A stretch of 64,000 nucleotides of DNA from Tenrec ecaudatus (GCF_050624435.1 NC_134540.1:100593739-100657738); one strand, 5' to 3'; positions 1-11,046 are shown, counted from the stretch's first letter. A program made the numbers and translations. Notes: a model not told the origin generated them from the sequence alone.

Positions 1-224
1 GAGCCACACAGGCAGACCTTTCTTCAATGAGACTACAGGGTGATGTCTAAATATTAGATAAATAACTTGAAGTTACATTTCCTCAAACCTCTAAACTCTG
101 GTTCCCACAGCTCCCTGTATTCCATGTCACTTTTTAACCCAACAGCCTTGCAATGACAATGCTGTGAAATCCACCAACTTTCAGCAGCTTTGATAGGGGA
201 GGAATCATTAAAGAACCATAAGAA
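1..224. other. unassigned sequence
   Basis: I see no repeat or gene that I can name in this stretch. A 61-codon minus-strand frame here has no recognisable motif. Confidence 0.4.
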
Positions 225-464
225 TAGTGTGTGTTTCATGAGTGCTATGCTGTACCCTGGTGGTCCGTCCCTTCCCCGTGACCCTTCTGTGAGGGGATGT
301 CCAATTGTCTACAGATGGGCTTTAGGTCGCTACTCCCCCTCTCACCACCTCCCCATCCCCCATTCACATCAATATGAATGTTTGTTCTGGGTCTTCTGAT
401 GCCTGATACTTGATCCTATCGACACCTCATAATCACACAGGCTGGTGTGCTTCTTCCATAATAT
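225..464 (-). mobile_element. L1 3'UTR fragment
   Basis: This C-rich stretch reads as the reverse complement of the middle of the Afrotherian-type L1 3'UTR. Its right end (GCTGGTGTGCTTCTTCCAT) is the complement of a segment in the plus-strand L1 tail near 33525-33545. It lacks the L1 3' terminus, so it is a broken piece. No TSD was found. Confidence 0.5.
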
Positions 465-476
465 TATTTCAGATGT

Positions 477-661
477 CATTCAAAGCCCAAACCCACTGCT
501 ATGCAGTTCATTCTGACTCATAGCAACCCCAGATAGGGTTTCTAACCATGTAGGTCTTTGTGGGAGCAGGTGGCCTCATATTTCTCCAAAGGAGCAGCTA
601 GTGAATTTGAACTGCTGATCTTGAAGCCCTGTGACTAACCCACAGCACAACCAGGGAGCCT
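477..661 (-). mobile_element. AfroSINE
   Basis: This is a tRNA-derived SINE read on the minus strand. The plus strand shows the tail side first (GACTCATAGCAACCCC), then the B-box region (TTTGAACTGCTGAT), and ends with the complement of the SINE head (ACCAGGGAGCC). About 185 bp, so close to full length. Confidence 0.75.
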
Positions 662-1034
662 TTGTCAGATATTACAGTATTTCTTTAATTGGGGGCATAA
701 GCGTTCTATGTAAATGAACCAGTGATAACCCTTCTAGTAAACTTAATATAATTGTAAAAGATATACACAGAGATATATTACCACAATATTTATTAACATT
801 TATTTACAACTTAAAAAACCAGTATGGAAAGCCATTAATAAGAATTGGTCAAAAACATAAGATTGAACCTTCTGAAATATAGTGGTTACTCAAACAATTG
901 AATCTTGGAATTGTCGTGTGGTTTGACAAATGCATACATGTACATATAAAAGTTTGTGAGATTTGACGTATTTGGGGGGGGTAGTTACCTAAAATTATTA
1001 CATAACTTTTTAAAATCAGAAATTATATATTCAA
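662..1034. other. AT-rich unassigned sequence
   Basis: AT-rich spacer with no assignable gene or repeat. It contains one short G run near 974-981. Confidence 0.4.
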
Positions 1035-1226
1035 ATATGAACCCCTTGCCATTAAACTGATTTTGAGTCATAGTGACGCTACAGCACATGATAGACCAGC
1101 AGTACGGAGTTTCAAACTCTGTGAATCTGTAGGGAAGTTGACTGTTAACATAGTTCTCCTGCCAAGGGACTGATGAGTTCAACATCCATCTTCTGGGTGG
1201 CGGACAAGGAGCCGAGCTTCTGCATC
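1035..1226 (-). mobile_element. AfroSINE, interrupted by an L1
   Basis: A diverged AfroSINE on the minus strand: GAGTCATAGTGACGCTAC at the tail side and TCTGCATCACCAGG at the head side. The last bases of the SINE head are where the L1 tail at 1241-1640 inserted, so the SINE is older than that L1. Confidence 0.6.
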
Positions 1227-1654
1227 ACCAGGTCTCCTTTTTTTAAAAAAAAAATTTTATTAGGGGCTCATACAACTCTTATCACAATCCATACATAGAC
1301 ATACATCAATTGTATAAAGCACATCCATACATTCTTTGCCATAATCATTTTCAAAGCATTTGCTCTCCACTTAAGCCCTTTGCATCAGGTCCTCTTTTTT
1401 TTCCCCTCCCTCCCCGCTCCGTCATGAGCCCTTGATAATTTATAGATTGTTATTTTGTCCTATCTTGCCCTATCCGGAGTCTCCCTTCCCCCCCTTCTCT
1501 GCCGTCCATCTCCCAGGGAGGAGGTCACATGTGGATCCTTGTAATCAGTTCCCCTTTTCCAACCCACTCACCCTCCACTCTCCCAGCATCGCCCCTCACA
1601 CCCCTGGTCCTGAAGGTATCGTCAACCCTGGATTCCCTGTACCAGGTCTCCTTT
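1227..1654 (-). mobile_element. 5'-truncated L1 (3'UTR only) with 14-bp TSD
   Basis: A minus-strand L1 3' end of about 400 bp (1241-1640): a T-rich run (complement of poly-A) followed by TTTTATTAGGGGCTCATAC and the 3'UTR pyrimidine tract. It is bracketed by a perfect direct repeat ACCAGGTCTCCTTT at 1227-1240 and 1641-1654. The junction CTTT/AA matches the usual L1 endonuclease preference. The 5' truncation falls at ACAGGGAATCCAG, almost the same place as in the copy at 7970. Confidence 0.88.
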
Positions 1655-1747
1655 AATTAAATATTAGTTACCCTAAAATCTTGGTCTCACCTCTTCTATA
1701 AATGCTGAAATAAATTAAGCCATCCTATAAAAAATAAAACAGAAAAA

Positions 1748-1944
1748 TACTGCCATCTTGTCAATTCTAACTCACAGCGACTCTATAGGACAGGGTAGAA
1801 CTGCACCTGTGGGTTTCCAAAACAAACTCTTTCTGGGAGTAGAAATCTTCTTCTTTTTTTTCCGTAGGAGTGGCTGGTGCTTTTGAACTGCTAACCGCAA
1901 AGTTAGCAGCCCACGTGTGACCCACTAAGTCACCATGGCTCCTT
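1748..1944 (-). mobile_element. AfroSINE
   Basis: Tail-side GCCATCTTGTCAATTCTAAC, then TATAGGACAGGGTAGAACTG, then the B-box region TTTTGAACTGCTAACCGC and the head-side CACCATGGCTCC. Near full length on the minus strand. Confidence 0.75.
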
Positions 1945-2021
1945 ACGTCATCCTATATGATTAAGAAATTCATTACCAGCCATTTCATTCCAATCCCAGA
2001 ATTCCTATCACACAGCCAAAC

Positions 2022-2310
2022 CATCACTGCCATCGAGTCATCCAGGTTCGTCACCTTGTGGCCAAGGGGTTGCTTCCGACTCAGAGGGACCCTATAGAGC
2101 GGGGTCAAACGGTCCTGTGCGTTTCTGAGACTGTAACTCTACTGCAGTGGAGAGCCGCCTCTTGCTCCTGCAGCGCAGCCACCATGGGGCACTCCTGTTT
2201 CTGACTCCTCACAACCCTATGTAGAAGGGTCACGGCTGTAAATCTGGGGACAGGTAGCCTTACCTTTCTACCACAGAGCAGCTGGTTGGTTTGGCCTTGA
2301 ATCTGGCAGT
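2022..2310 (-). mobile_element. AfroSINE, apparently two overlapping partial copies
   Basis: The tail motif appears twice: GCCATCGAGTCATCC with GGGACCCTATAGAGC near 2030-2100, and a second short copy (TTTCTGACTCCTCACAACCC) near 2195-2220. The B-box and head side are poorly preserved. This looks like one SINE inserted in or next to another. Confidence 0.5.
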
Positions 2311-2399
2311 CCAACATGGACTGGAGAATGCCATCCAGTTCCTTAGCAGTCCTACAAGAGAGAGGAAAGTACAGGGTTTTCAAGGAAGATTGTAATCAG

Positions 2400-2740
2400 C
2401 TTTTGTTTTTTTCAATCATTTTACTGGGGGCTCTTACAAATCTTATGACGATCTATCACTCAGTTGTATTAAGCACACTTGTATATATGTTGCCACCCAC
2501 ATTTCCAAAACATTTCCTTTCTACTTGAACCCTTGGTACCAGCTCCTCTTCCCCCCCCCCCTTGGTTTCCTACTCTCCAATCCTTGTTAATCCTTGATCA
2601 ATTATATATTATTGTGGTTATGCCATGTCTTACACTGTCCATTGTCTCCCTTCACCCATATTTATGTTGTTTGTCTCCCTGGGGGGGCTATATATCCAAC
2701 CTTTTGATTGGTGCCCCCTTTCCCCCCTTTCCCCCACCCC
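2400..2740 (-). mobile_element. Older L1 3'UTR tail
   Basis: A diverged copy of the same 3' end as at 1241-1640: TTTTACTGGGGGCTCTTAC followed by a pyrimidine-rich tract with a C run at 2551-2560 and CTCCCTGGGGGGG. Divergence is visibly higher than in neighbouring copies. No clear TSD was seen. Confidence 0.6.
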
Positions 2741-2767
2741 TACCACCCCTCTTGAAGACTGTCCTCT

Positions 2768-2874
2768 TTGGAGAACCAGATTGTCACATCTTTCTCTTGG
2801 GAGTAGCTAGTGGGTTTGAACTGTTGACTCTTTTAGTTAGCACCTGAGCATTTAACTACTAAACACCGGGACTC
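2768..2874 (-). mobile_element. AfroSINE head half
   Basis: Only the tRNA-related half is clear: GTGGGTTTGAACTGTTGACT (B-box side) and ACTACTAAACACCGGGACTCC at the head. The tail half is lost or was displaced by the L1 tail to the left. Confidence 0.5.
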
Positions 2875-3639
2875 CAGATAATTAAAAGTTTTCTTTTCCT
2901 ATTTTATTTCCTAACAGCTTAGCAAAAGTGTAACTTGCAGCAATGTGAGGGTTTGAATGAGACTAGTAAATACTGATAAGTAAAAAAAAATGGTGAAAGA
3001 AGATCCTAGACAGAAGACTCTTTTAGGAAGGGCACTGCAGTGACAAGTTCAGAAACAGGAGAAAGGATCTGGAAGGAGTGTGCCGCGAAAGAGAGCAGAG
3101 GTGCCGCTGTTGCAGACAGGGAACTGAAACCATGTGCACTGCACGTTGCTTAGAGTAGCCCTGCACGGGTGGCAGAGGGAGCAGGGTCCTGTTAGTAAAC
3201 TCTCAAGACTCAAAGATGGGAGCTCATAGGCTTACTCCAACACACTGGTGTGGTTTTCTAAAGAGAACACTCTCCAAGACGAGTGTGTGCAAAAGGAGAA
3301 CTATCACTTTAACAGGACTCTCAGAAGTGAATAATTATCACTGTTTTATGACAGGCACCAGAATCTTGTCACAACAATAGAAACTCCTTGCCTGCATTCT
3401 GAGAATACAATTTCTCCATAATGATAAGATACTTTGTGGTTTCAATGAAGTGTCATTCATCGAAAGTTATTGATGCCTGTTGTATATGGTTAACACATTT
3501 TTGATAGATTAAGAAAAAATGATAAAACGATTTGGTCATGGGGAAATCCTGTTAAGGGACTCACAATTTCGTTCAGCATCCAATGGGTGTGCTTTTCTTG
3601 TTTCATCTCTAGTACAGACAGCCATCCATTGAAGTGGCC
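2875..3639. other. unassigned sequence
   Basis: I see no gene or nameable repeat in this stretch. Confidence 0.4.
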
Positions 3640-3985
3640 TGTCCTCAGTTTTACGTAGTGTAATTGCACCAACATCCTCAGTATGACACACCTTCCTGTA
3701 GCCATGCCCTTTATCAATGCTTTTCCCCACTGACTCTGGACTTGATTGTGTGACTTGCTCTGACCAGTGGGGAGTTAGAACATGTGATACAAGTAGAGGT
3801 TGTACAATTTGGCTTCCTCTCTTTTGCTCCTTTGCCTTCACTTTGAGAATGCACGTGCTTGGGCTGAAGAGGATACAGGGGGCAGACAGGTGGCTTGGTT
3901 GTCCTAAGTGAGGTGTCAGATGTGGATGGAAAAGAGGTCACCAAGATCAGAAAAGCCACCAATCTTCATTACCTAATGCTGAAGT
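3640..3985 (+). mobile_element. MaLR-type LTR fragment (MLT1-like)
   Basis: The run TGTGACTTGCTCTGACCAGT followed by GATACAAGTAGAGG and a CTTCCTCTCTTTTGCTCC stretch is the typical order of an MLT1-class LTR shared by placental mammals. It is strongly diverged. Several short open frames here on both strands are chance frames in a non-coding LTR. Confidence 0.5.
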
Positions 3986-4075
3986 AACAGAAATGCCACA
4001 AGGAGGTGGTTTTAGACAATGGAGTTTTTTGATAGTTACAAGAGGCTAAGAGTTCGAATTAGTGACCCAGTGATG
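3985..4075. mobile_element. fragment of an unnamed interspersed repeat
   Basis: AACAGAAATGCCACAAGGAGG with a GTGGTTTTAGAC-type continuation matches the left part of the longer repeat at 10024-11046 and the one at 42673-43230. I cannot name the family with confidence. Confidence 0.35.
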
Positions 4076-5732
4076 TCTATTCCTTTTGTGATCCTCCTGT
4101 CTCCTAGTCCTTGTGTCTGATAATTCATAGCATTCCTTCACTTGTACGTGATCCTGATATGTTGCCTGTCTGCCCTTGTATGTGAATGCTACTGAGTCTT
4201 TTCAGATGTTTTTGTAAGGTAGAAGTGATTAAGTTTAGAATCTACAATATTTATTGTTTGATTATAAGATATCTTCAACTAATTGATTGATTATGACATG
4301 ATGATAAAGCAAAAAGCATTACTACAAAATCATAGAAAGTTTTACTAAACAAAATAATCAAAAGGTGGCATTGTCTTTTCTCAGCCTACCTACGCTCTAA
4401 GTAAATTTATTTCTGAAGGCTGGGTGTCTATCTGTAATTCTTCCCAGAAGAATTTTGCAAGCTTCCGTTTACAGTAAGTCAAAACAGCAAATCTGGCATC
4501 CTTGAAGTGGACAGATCATTTTACTTATCGGTGTTCTTTGAGTGTCGTGAGGAAGAAGAAATGAAGGAGGGAAGATCAGGCTGTAGGGTGAATGATGTAG
4601 GTTTCCAATGACATTCTCATAGGACAGTCCATGTCACCTTCAAACAATGAGCAGTTGCATGTCATGATTGAAAAAAAATTACCTTGTACCACTTTCTGGT
4701 CTCTTTCTCATCAGTGTAGTTTTCAACTTTCTTAAAACTTTTTTAATAAGCCCTGTCCTCATCCTGCATCACTGCAGAAAACTGGACTTCAGAAATACAC
4801 TTATCACAGACAGAGGTTTTGTTAGGAATCTCCTAACGCGTGTATGAGACTGGAACCTGAGTGGCAATACTTTTTGACCATGTTCCCACATTAGGTTGCA
4901 TTCAGGAAGGTAACTTATCCTACCCAAACCAACTAATTTATTTACATGTAACTATTCCAACGAGTATTTGGACAAACAACTAGAAAAACTATAGACTAAC
5001 TCACCCTCTTAAGATCAAGTATTCATACTGAGGTGGGTTACCAGTGAGGCATTTCTAGTTCCTTGTTTACAGCATCATTGTGATTTTATAAAAAGCATAC
5101 ATCTAGATAGAACCTGATATTAGTCTTTCTTTAGTTCATCTGTATCATGAAAATTTGCTGGACATAAGTTCAACTTATCAAAGTCCTGCTTGGTGTTGGC
5201 TAGTTTATACAGGGTTTTTGTTGTTGGTTGTTTGCTTCTTTGATTTTTGCATGTTTTCACTGTGGATAAATTTATTTTTCAATCTTTCTGTTATTATTAT
5301 CATTAGTATGTGTTACTAAGTGGGTTCTGATGTAATTGCAACTCTATGAAAGTGTCTGTGCCGTCTTCACAGCTGTTTCTGTGTGAGTCCCTTGTTTGAG
5401 CCCAAAGCCAGTAGAAAGTTTAATGTTAACAGAAGAACCTGGGATTTCGTACCATGGCATGCAAATATAAGACAGATTACAAGAAGATGAAGCTTAAAAT
5501 GAACCCTGTTTTACTGAGTAGTAAAATATGCAATGGACAACGGTAGTAAGAGTGGTTCAATACAACCTGTGGGGGAGGTTCTGGGGCCAGGGTGCCCAAC
5601 CAGGATGGAGTGGAGGCAAGCAGCCATGGCATTTTGCAAGATTCTAATGGAAAAATACACCAAGTGATCTGGTAAGATTAATGATACTGTTTCTAGGAGT
5701 ATTGGTGGGGCTTAGTAATGAAAAAATTTAGC
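4076..5732. other. unassigned sequence
   Basis: About 1.65 kb with no supported gene. The part from about 4380 to 4900 has a texture that could be an old DNA-transposon remnant on the minus strand, but I could not confirm a transposase frame or terminal repeats. Confidence 0.35.
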
Positions 5733-5938
5733 TCACTGACATCAAGTCTATGTTGCTTCATAACAACCCTCGAGGGTAGAATTTCCCCTGTGAATTTCAA
5801 AAACTTTAACTACCTGAGACTGGAGCTCTACCTGAGTAGAAAGTTCTATCTTTCTCCTGCGAAGCAGATTGTAGTAGTTTTGAACTTAGGACCTTGCTGT
5901 TAGCAGCCCAATGTGTAGCTGCTGTGCCAACAGTGCCT
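5733..5938 (-). mobile_element. AfroSINE
   Basis: Tail side ACATCAAGTCTATGTTGC with CGAGGGTAGAATTTCCC, B-box side TTTTGAACTTAGGACC, and head side GCTGCTGTGCCAACAGTGCC. Near full length. A 61-codon plus-strand frame inside it is a chance frame. Confidence 0.7.
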
Positions 5939-6629
5939 AATAATAGCTGGTCTGAATTCCCATCTTCAAAGAGGAAAGTCAAAGACTCAGTTTTAAGGCA
6001 GCAAAAACAGGAACTGAATCTGGTGTGAAGACCAAGTCTAGTATAAAAACAAAACTGAAAAACTGAAGGTCCTTCCTTAGATTTGAAAATGGAAAATCAG
6101 CAAGCAGTCAAGGCTGATTGAAATTAGGAAACAAATATAATAGAGTTTGATAATTCCCTTTTGATCCAAGATAAATTTTATATTAAAAAAGTATTGGTAT
6201 GAATTTTCTATCAGACTTTTAAGCTAGGTATACTCAAGAATCAAAACAGCTTCTCAATTTTCTGTAACAAGTGGTACCTACATAGGCACAGAAGATGGTT
6301 AACATGAGTCCAAAAATTCAGATTTTTGAAAAGGTTTAATTGAAAAAAAAAGGGGAGGGAGGTGATTGGGTTTAAATTACTCCAGTTAACTCTCTGAACT
6401 TATCAAATTAATCAGTCATCTATCAACTTTACACCTCATTTTGTCTACATACAAATAAAATCCCAATAATAATTACTCTAATTACAGGCAATCAACCCTC
6501 TCCCCATTCAAACAAATCTAAATTCATGGCAGTCTGCTCTTAAGAACTTAATACTCTTTAGCCTTCTGAAAGTGGAGAAATATTAAATCTGAAGAAAATA
6601 TATAGCTCCCTATAGGTTTTAGTTTCTCA

Positions 6630-6631
<2 letters not shown>
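5939..6631. other. repeat-poor AT-rich block
   Basis: No repeat was recognised. The segment 6420-6560 carries closely spaced TAATTA-like homeodomain core sites (AATAATTACTCTAATTACAG), which is compatible with, but does not prove, regulatory DNA. Confidence 0.35.

Positions 6632-6669
<38 letters not shown>
6632..6669. repeat. (GT)19 microsatellite
   Basis: An uninterrupted dinucleotide GT run of 38 bp. Its purity suggests that it is still length-variable. Confidence 0.97.
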
Positions 6670-6673
<4 letters not shown>

Positions 6674-7151
6674 TTCTGTAATTTATTAGGCTAGGCTCAT
6701 GTAGTGTACCTGGCATAAAAATGTTCTGAAAACTATATATTTGATTCATAATTAGTTTTTCTTCATAAATTGAACCATAAAGTAATTTGGCTACACTGAG
6801 TATATTCCAACGTTCACTTTAATTCTCTTCTGTTTGTTTGATTCCAGTGTCCAAATACACTTTCTGCTCTATCTGCTGTGGGCAGGGAGCATGTGAGGCA
6901 ATCAGTCAACACTTTAAAATGCAAGAGAAGCCATGCTTAAGTTTACTAATGTGGATGAGACTAGCAAAAGCAAAGAAAGTTCTTCCTCCTCCATCAGAAG
7001 AAATTCATTTGAACTCTCTCAGCACTCCTGAGGTCAATGTTTCTTCTGAGACATGATGGGAGGCTCAAGGGAAAGCTAATGTGATATGTCCTACAATGGA
7101 CTGCGTGAGATCCAGACACTGCATTATTCTTCAGTGGAAATTCCTAGGAAA
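6670..7151. other. unassigned sequence
   Basis: I see no gene or repeat that I can name. A 72-codon plus-strand frame at 6838-7056 has a few Cys residues but no recognisable domain. Confidence 0.35.
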
Positions 7152-7354
7152 GGCTTGTTGCCACCAAGTCAACTCCAACTCTTGATGACCTCGTTTATTA
7201 CAGGATAGAACTGCTCCATCAGGTTTTCTAGGCTATACACCTTATGGAAGCATAGCTCCAGGCGTTTCTTCTGCTAGGTGCCACTGGGCAGTGTTGACCT
7301 GCCAACCTTTAAAGGGCTACTTCTTAAAGGTAAACCATGTGTGCCACCCAGGGA
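7152..7354 (-). mobile_element. AfroSINE
   Basis: Tail side CTTGTTGCCACCAAGTCAAC with TTACAGGATAGAACTGC, B-box region TTGACCTGCCAACC, and head side TGTGCCACCCAGGGACCC. Its head end was copied along with flanking DNA in the local duplication at 7335-7840. Confidence 0.75.
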
Positions 7355-7840
7355 CCCATTGTGTTATATCCCAGATTATCCAAAGTGCTAAGAACATCTA
7401 GTTGTAAATGTGAATGGTTGCATATACATATATATGCCACCTGTATTGACTCATCCACATGATTGATGAAAAATTTGGATAAGACAAAACCACATTTACA
7501 ATTATATGTTGTTCTTATATTCTTGGGTGCATCTTGTCTTTAGTAATAATGTATGACATGTTATACTACAATGAGCAATATTTTTATGTTATTCTCTGAT
7601 GTTCAGAAATTGTATTTAGATAGATATTGATAGTTAAAGGCAGTAGTAATAAAAACTAAAAAAAGAGGTATTTAACTTGTATCATAATTGGCTCATTCAA
7701 ACAAAACTCTATAATATACAAATTCTATCACATGTATAATCATGTGTGCCACTCAGGAACCTCCCATGTTATATCCCAGAAAATATCCAAAGGGCTAAGT
7801 AAATCCAGTTGTTAATGTAAATGATTAACATACATATTCT
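7335..7840 (+). repeat. diverged direct duplication, about 90 bp, spaced 405 bp
   Basis: Segment 7335-7425 (SINE head end plus flank, with TGTTATATCCCAGATTATCC) is repeated at 7742-7832 (TGTTATATCCCAGAAAATATCC). Both copies continue with AAAG(T/G)GCTAAG and a CAGTTGTTAATG-like run. Because the SINE head sits inside the duplicated unit, the duplication is later than the SINE insertion. Confidence 0.65.
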
Positions 7841-7969
7841 ATCATATGTATAATCATTACTTCATTTACTCTATCATGGACTGGCACATAGAGCAGTATA
7901 TAGTTCAACATCTATCTTTGAATGTATAAGTGAATAAACATGTGGTTTTATTTCAAATTTTCTCTATTA

Positions 7970-8372
7970 AAGCAACACAGGGAATTCCAGATAGATAAAC
8001 CTCCTAGGGCCAACAAGGAGAGTAAAGATACCAGGAGGATAAAGGGAGGGTGGGGGGAGAAAAGGGGAACCAATCAGAAGGATCAACCTAGAACCCCTCC
8101 CAAGGGGATGATAAACAGAAAATTGGGTGAGGGGCAATGTAGGATGATATAAGATATGGAAAAAATAATCTACAATTTATCAAGGGTTCATGAGGGAGGG
8201 CGGGTAGGGGAGGGAGGAGGAAGAAATGGGGAGCTGATATCAGGGGCTCAAGTGGGAAGAAAATGCTTTGAAAACAATGATGGCAGCATATGTGCAAATG
8301 TGCTTGACATACTGGAAGGAAGTATAGATTGTGATAAGGAATGTAAGAGTCCTCAGTAAAAGTTTTTTTTAA
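7970..8372 (+). mobile_element. L1 3'UTR tail
   Basis: Plus-strand L1 3' end: ACACAGGGAATTCCAG, a purine/G-rich tract (GGAGGGTGGGGGGAG), TTCATGAGGGAGGGCGGG, CTTTGAAAACAATGATGGC, then GATTGTGATAAGGAATG and an A-rich end. The 5' truncation is within a few bases of that in the 1241-1640 copy. No convincing TSD was found. A 69-codon minus-strand frame is a shadow. Confidence 0.8.
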
Positions 8373-8510
8373 AAAAAGAAACTAGTTAGCAATTAAAACA
8401 ATTAAAATGATAATTTATTAGGTAAAAATGATTATCACAATATGTAAATATCTATGCTTGTAATCAGATAAAATATTAAGAATAACATTTTATTTGATTA
8501 AACAACCGAA

Positions 8511-9022
8511 AAACTAACACTGCCTTCACCCCACTATCATGACCCCAATTCTACTTTACAATTGGATTAGACCAGAAAATGCATATTGCTACATATGAGA
8601 GCCCACAACACAGGGAATCCAGGATAGATAAACTCTTCAGGGCCAACAAGGAGAGCAGAAATACTAGGAGGATGAGGGGAGGTTGGGGGGAGAAAGGGGG
8701 AACCGATCACAAGGATCAATCTAGAACCCCCTGCCAGGAATAATGGAAAAGTGGGTTGGGGCAGTGGGGGCGACAGAGGACAATGTAAGATATGGAAAAA
8801 AGAATTTATAACTTATCAAGGGTTCGTGAGAGAGGGCAGGCAGGGGAGGGAAGGGGAAGTCAAGGGTAGATGATATCAGGGGCTCAAGTGGGAAAGAGAA
8901 TGCTTTGAAAATAATGATGGTGGCAAATGTGCTTGACACACTGGAGGAATGGATGGATTGTGATGAAATATAAGAGTCCCCAATAAAAGTATTTTAAAAA
9001 CAAAAAACAAACCAACACTGCC
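8511..9022 (+). mobile_element. L1 3'UTR tail with 14-bp TSD
   Basis: Second plus-strand copy of the same 3'UTR, longer at its 5' end and ending in CAATAAAAGTATTTTAAAAAC. It is flanked by AAACTAACACTGCC (8511-8524) and AAACCAACACTGCC (9009-9022), a TSD with one mismatch. The element itself is about 8525-9008. It sits 140 bp downstream of another copy but has its own TSD, so it is an independent insertion and not a tandem duplication. Confidence 0.85.
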
Positions 9023-10023
9023 ATGGACATGTGGTTGCTTGGATTTTTGTGCATACCCATAATGCATCCCTTTGGATAAATTCCTAGAAGTTAAATTGCT
9101 CGACAAATATAATTTGCTGGGTCTAATCACATCACTAGACAATTCTCTAAAGACTACTAAGGTCTACTCAGTTTGCATCACTCAAAACTAACAACCATTG
9201 ACCTTCCCAAGTTTAGTCTTGCAACTGAAAATGAAAATACCTCATTTTCTCTCCTCTTCTCCAATAGAAGAACCTAAACTCAAGTCTATGTTACAAGGAC
9301 ATCTACCGATGGTTCATTAAGAGCCAGCTATAATGTTTAACTATGAAGCAAGACAAATCCTTCCAGGTCTGAGGCCCTGCCCAGAAACCACCTGCCTTGA
9401 TGGGCTGATAATAAATGTTTTTCTGTCATGCAATTTGGTCACATGGCCACTGGTTTGTTTAAGCTTCTGCCACAAAAGATTGACTCTAGTTATAATGTCA
9501 TTGTTAGTCTGAGATCCAGGACTAGAACCAGAGGGTGTCAGCTACTTCTTTCATCAACGTTTAGGTGTGGCTGCACTTGTATATTGCTGTGTAACACCGA
9601 CCTTGGTACAATATGTTTTCTCCCAGGATTTCAAGGGATTCCCTGTAAAGCCACCAACTAAAAGAAAATATGTAAACCCAGGAATGCTTACATAATATGG
9701 AAGTGGCCTACTTATGGAGTGATACTTGCAAACATGCTGTTTCATTTTAAGAGTTTACATTTGGGTCAGGCTCACATAATTTACAAATGAAATCCTAAAC
9801 ACATGGAAACCCCATTAATAAAGCATCTCACAATGTGGTAGAAGGCTCTGTTACAAACTGACTCTAACTTGAGTGTGTTGCTGATACCTTAAAACATTTT
9901 TATGTAGTCTTTCAAGAAAATATTATAGCTATCCCCTAAGATCAATATTTTGAAACTTCAGCAGAAGATTAAGATTATCCCCTTCAATTAGACAGTTTGT
10001 TGAGTGGATTCTTTAGTGCACGG
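9023..10023. other. unassigned sequence
   Basis: About 1 kb without a recognised repeat or gene. Short frames at 9428-9661 (plus) and 9554-9745 (minus) overlap on opposite strands and show no motif. Confidence 0.35.
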
Positions 10024-10104
10024 TGTCTTAGTTATCTGGTCATGTGACGACAGAAATACTACCAGTGGGTGGCTTTAATAAACAGATTTATTTTCTCAGC
10101 ATGT

Positions 10105-10505
10105 TGTTGTTCTGAGGTGCTGCTGAGTTAGCTCTGACCCATAGTGACCCTACGCACAACAGAATGAAACACTGCACAGTCCTACCCATCCTCACAATTG
10201 TTCCTCGGCCTGAGCCCATTGAGGCAGCCACACTTCACTCCAGCTCTTTGAGGTCCTTTCTCTTTTTTGCCACCCCTACACTTTACCAAACCCGCCGTCC
10301 TTCTCTAGGGACTGGTCTCCCCTGAAAATATGTCCAAATTATGTAAGATGAAGTCTTGCCACCCCTGCCTCTAAGGAGCACTCTGGCCTTACTTCTTCCA
10401 AGACAGATTGGGTTGTCCTTTTAGCAGTCCATGGTACTTTCAACATTCTTCTCCAGCACCGCAATTCAAATACATCGATTCTTCTATGGTCTCCTTTATT
10501 CGATG
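10105..10505 (-). mobile_element. 5'-truncated RTE LINE with 11-bp TSD
   Basis: Minus-strand RTE 3' end of 401 bp beginning on the plus strand with TGTTGTTCTGAGGTGCTGCT. It contains the conserved 3' coding segment (CTCTAGGGACTGGTCTCCCC, complement of the block also at 42470 and 54320). Perfect direct repeats TCTCAGCATGT flank it at 10094-10104 and 10506-10516. This is a clean target-primed insertion. Confidence 0.9.
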
Positions 10506-10714
10506 TCTCAGCATGTAGAAGGCTAGAATTCTGTGTACTAGCTCAAGGGGAAGGCTTTCTTTCTGTCTTCTCTCTAGTAGATCTGCAGGAAGCTCCTTGC
10601 CTCTTTGGAGTGTCTGCTCCTGAGCAAATTATGTGTGGTTTGACACCCACCTTTCTCCATTTCTGCTTGCCTAACCTGTTTCTTTTACGTTTTACCTTTC
10701 AAAAACTTATGGTA

Positions 10715-10900
10715 GCATAATAGGTTATACATGGAGCTGCTAACTGAGAGGTCACCAGCCACTTTGAGGGACAAAGATGAGGTTCTCTAGCTTCATAAAG
10801 ATTTACAGCTCACAAGCCCACAAGAGGTAGTTCTCCTCTGTCTATATGGTCAATATGAGTCAGAATAGACTCAGTGACAGCGAGATTGGTTTTGATTGGG
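10715..10900 (+). mobile_element. AfroSINE
   Basis: Plus-strand copy: head region GGAGCTGCTAACTGAGAGGT, middle GTAGTTCTCCTCTGTCTATA, and tail GAGTCAGAATAGACTCAGTG ending in GATTGGTTTTGATTGGG. It is nested in the older repeat at 10024-11046. Confidence 0.65.
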
Positions 10901-11046
10901 AGGAGAGAGACTCAAAACACACCCTAGACTAATCCTGCCTCATTAACATAACAGAAAAGTCATTCCCAAATACTGTACTTTTTAACCATAAAGTTAGGAT
11001 TTACAACATATATTGTGGCGGTATATGATTCAGTCTATAAACCAGA

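Larger units (their letters stand above)
10024..11046. mobile_element. older interspersed repeat, split by RTE and AfroSINE
   Basis: The outer parts (TGTCTTAGTTATCTGGTCAT ... GGGTGGCTTTAATAAACAG, and ACTAATCCTGCCTCATTAAC ... TTACAACATATATTG) belong to one interspersed repeat. It is also seen at 42673-43230 and in part at 3985. An RTE (10105-10505) and an AfroSINE (10715-10900) sit inside it. I do not name the family. Confidence 0.5.

Noticed and set aside
2479..2847. 122-codon Pro/Leu-rich plus-strand frame
   Set aside because: It is antisense to the pyrimidine-rich L1 3'UTR and an AfroSINE; composition explains it.
4380..4900. possible old mariner or other DNA transposon
   Set aside because: No transposase motif or matching terminal repeats could be confirmed by reading, so it was left as unassigned sequence.
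8025..8260. G-rich purine tracts as possible regulatory G-quadruplexes
   Set aside because: These tracts recur in every L1 tail in the window and are a normal feature of L1 3'UTRs, so they are not a locus-specific signal.
7970..9022. tandem duplication of one L1 tail
   Set aside because: The second copy has its own 14-bp TSD and a different 5' end, so the two are independent insertions.
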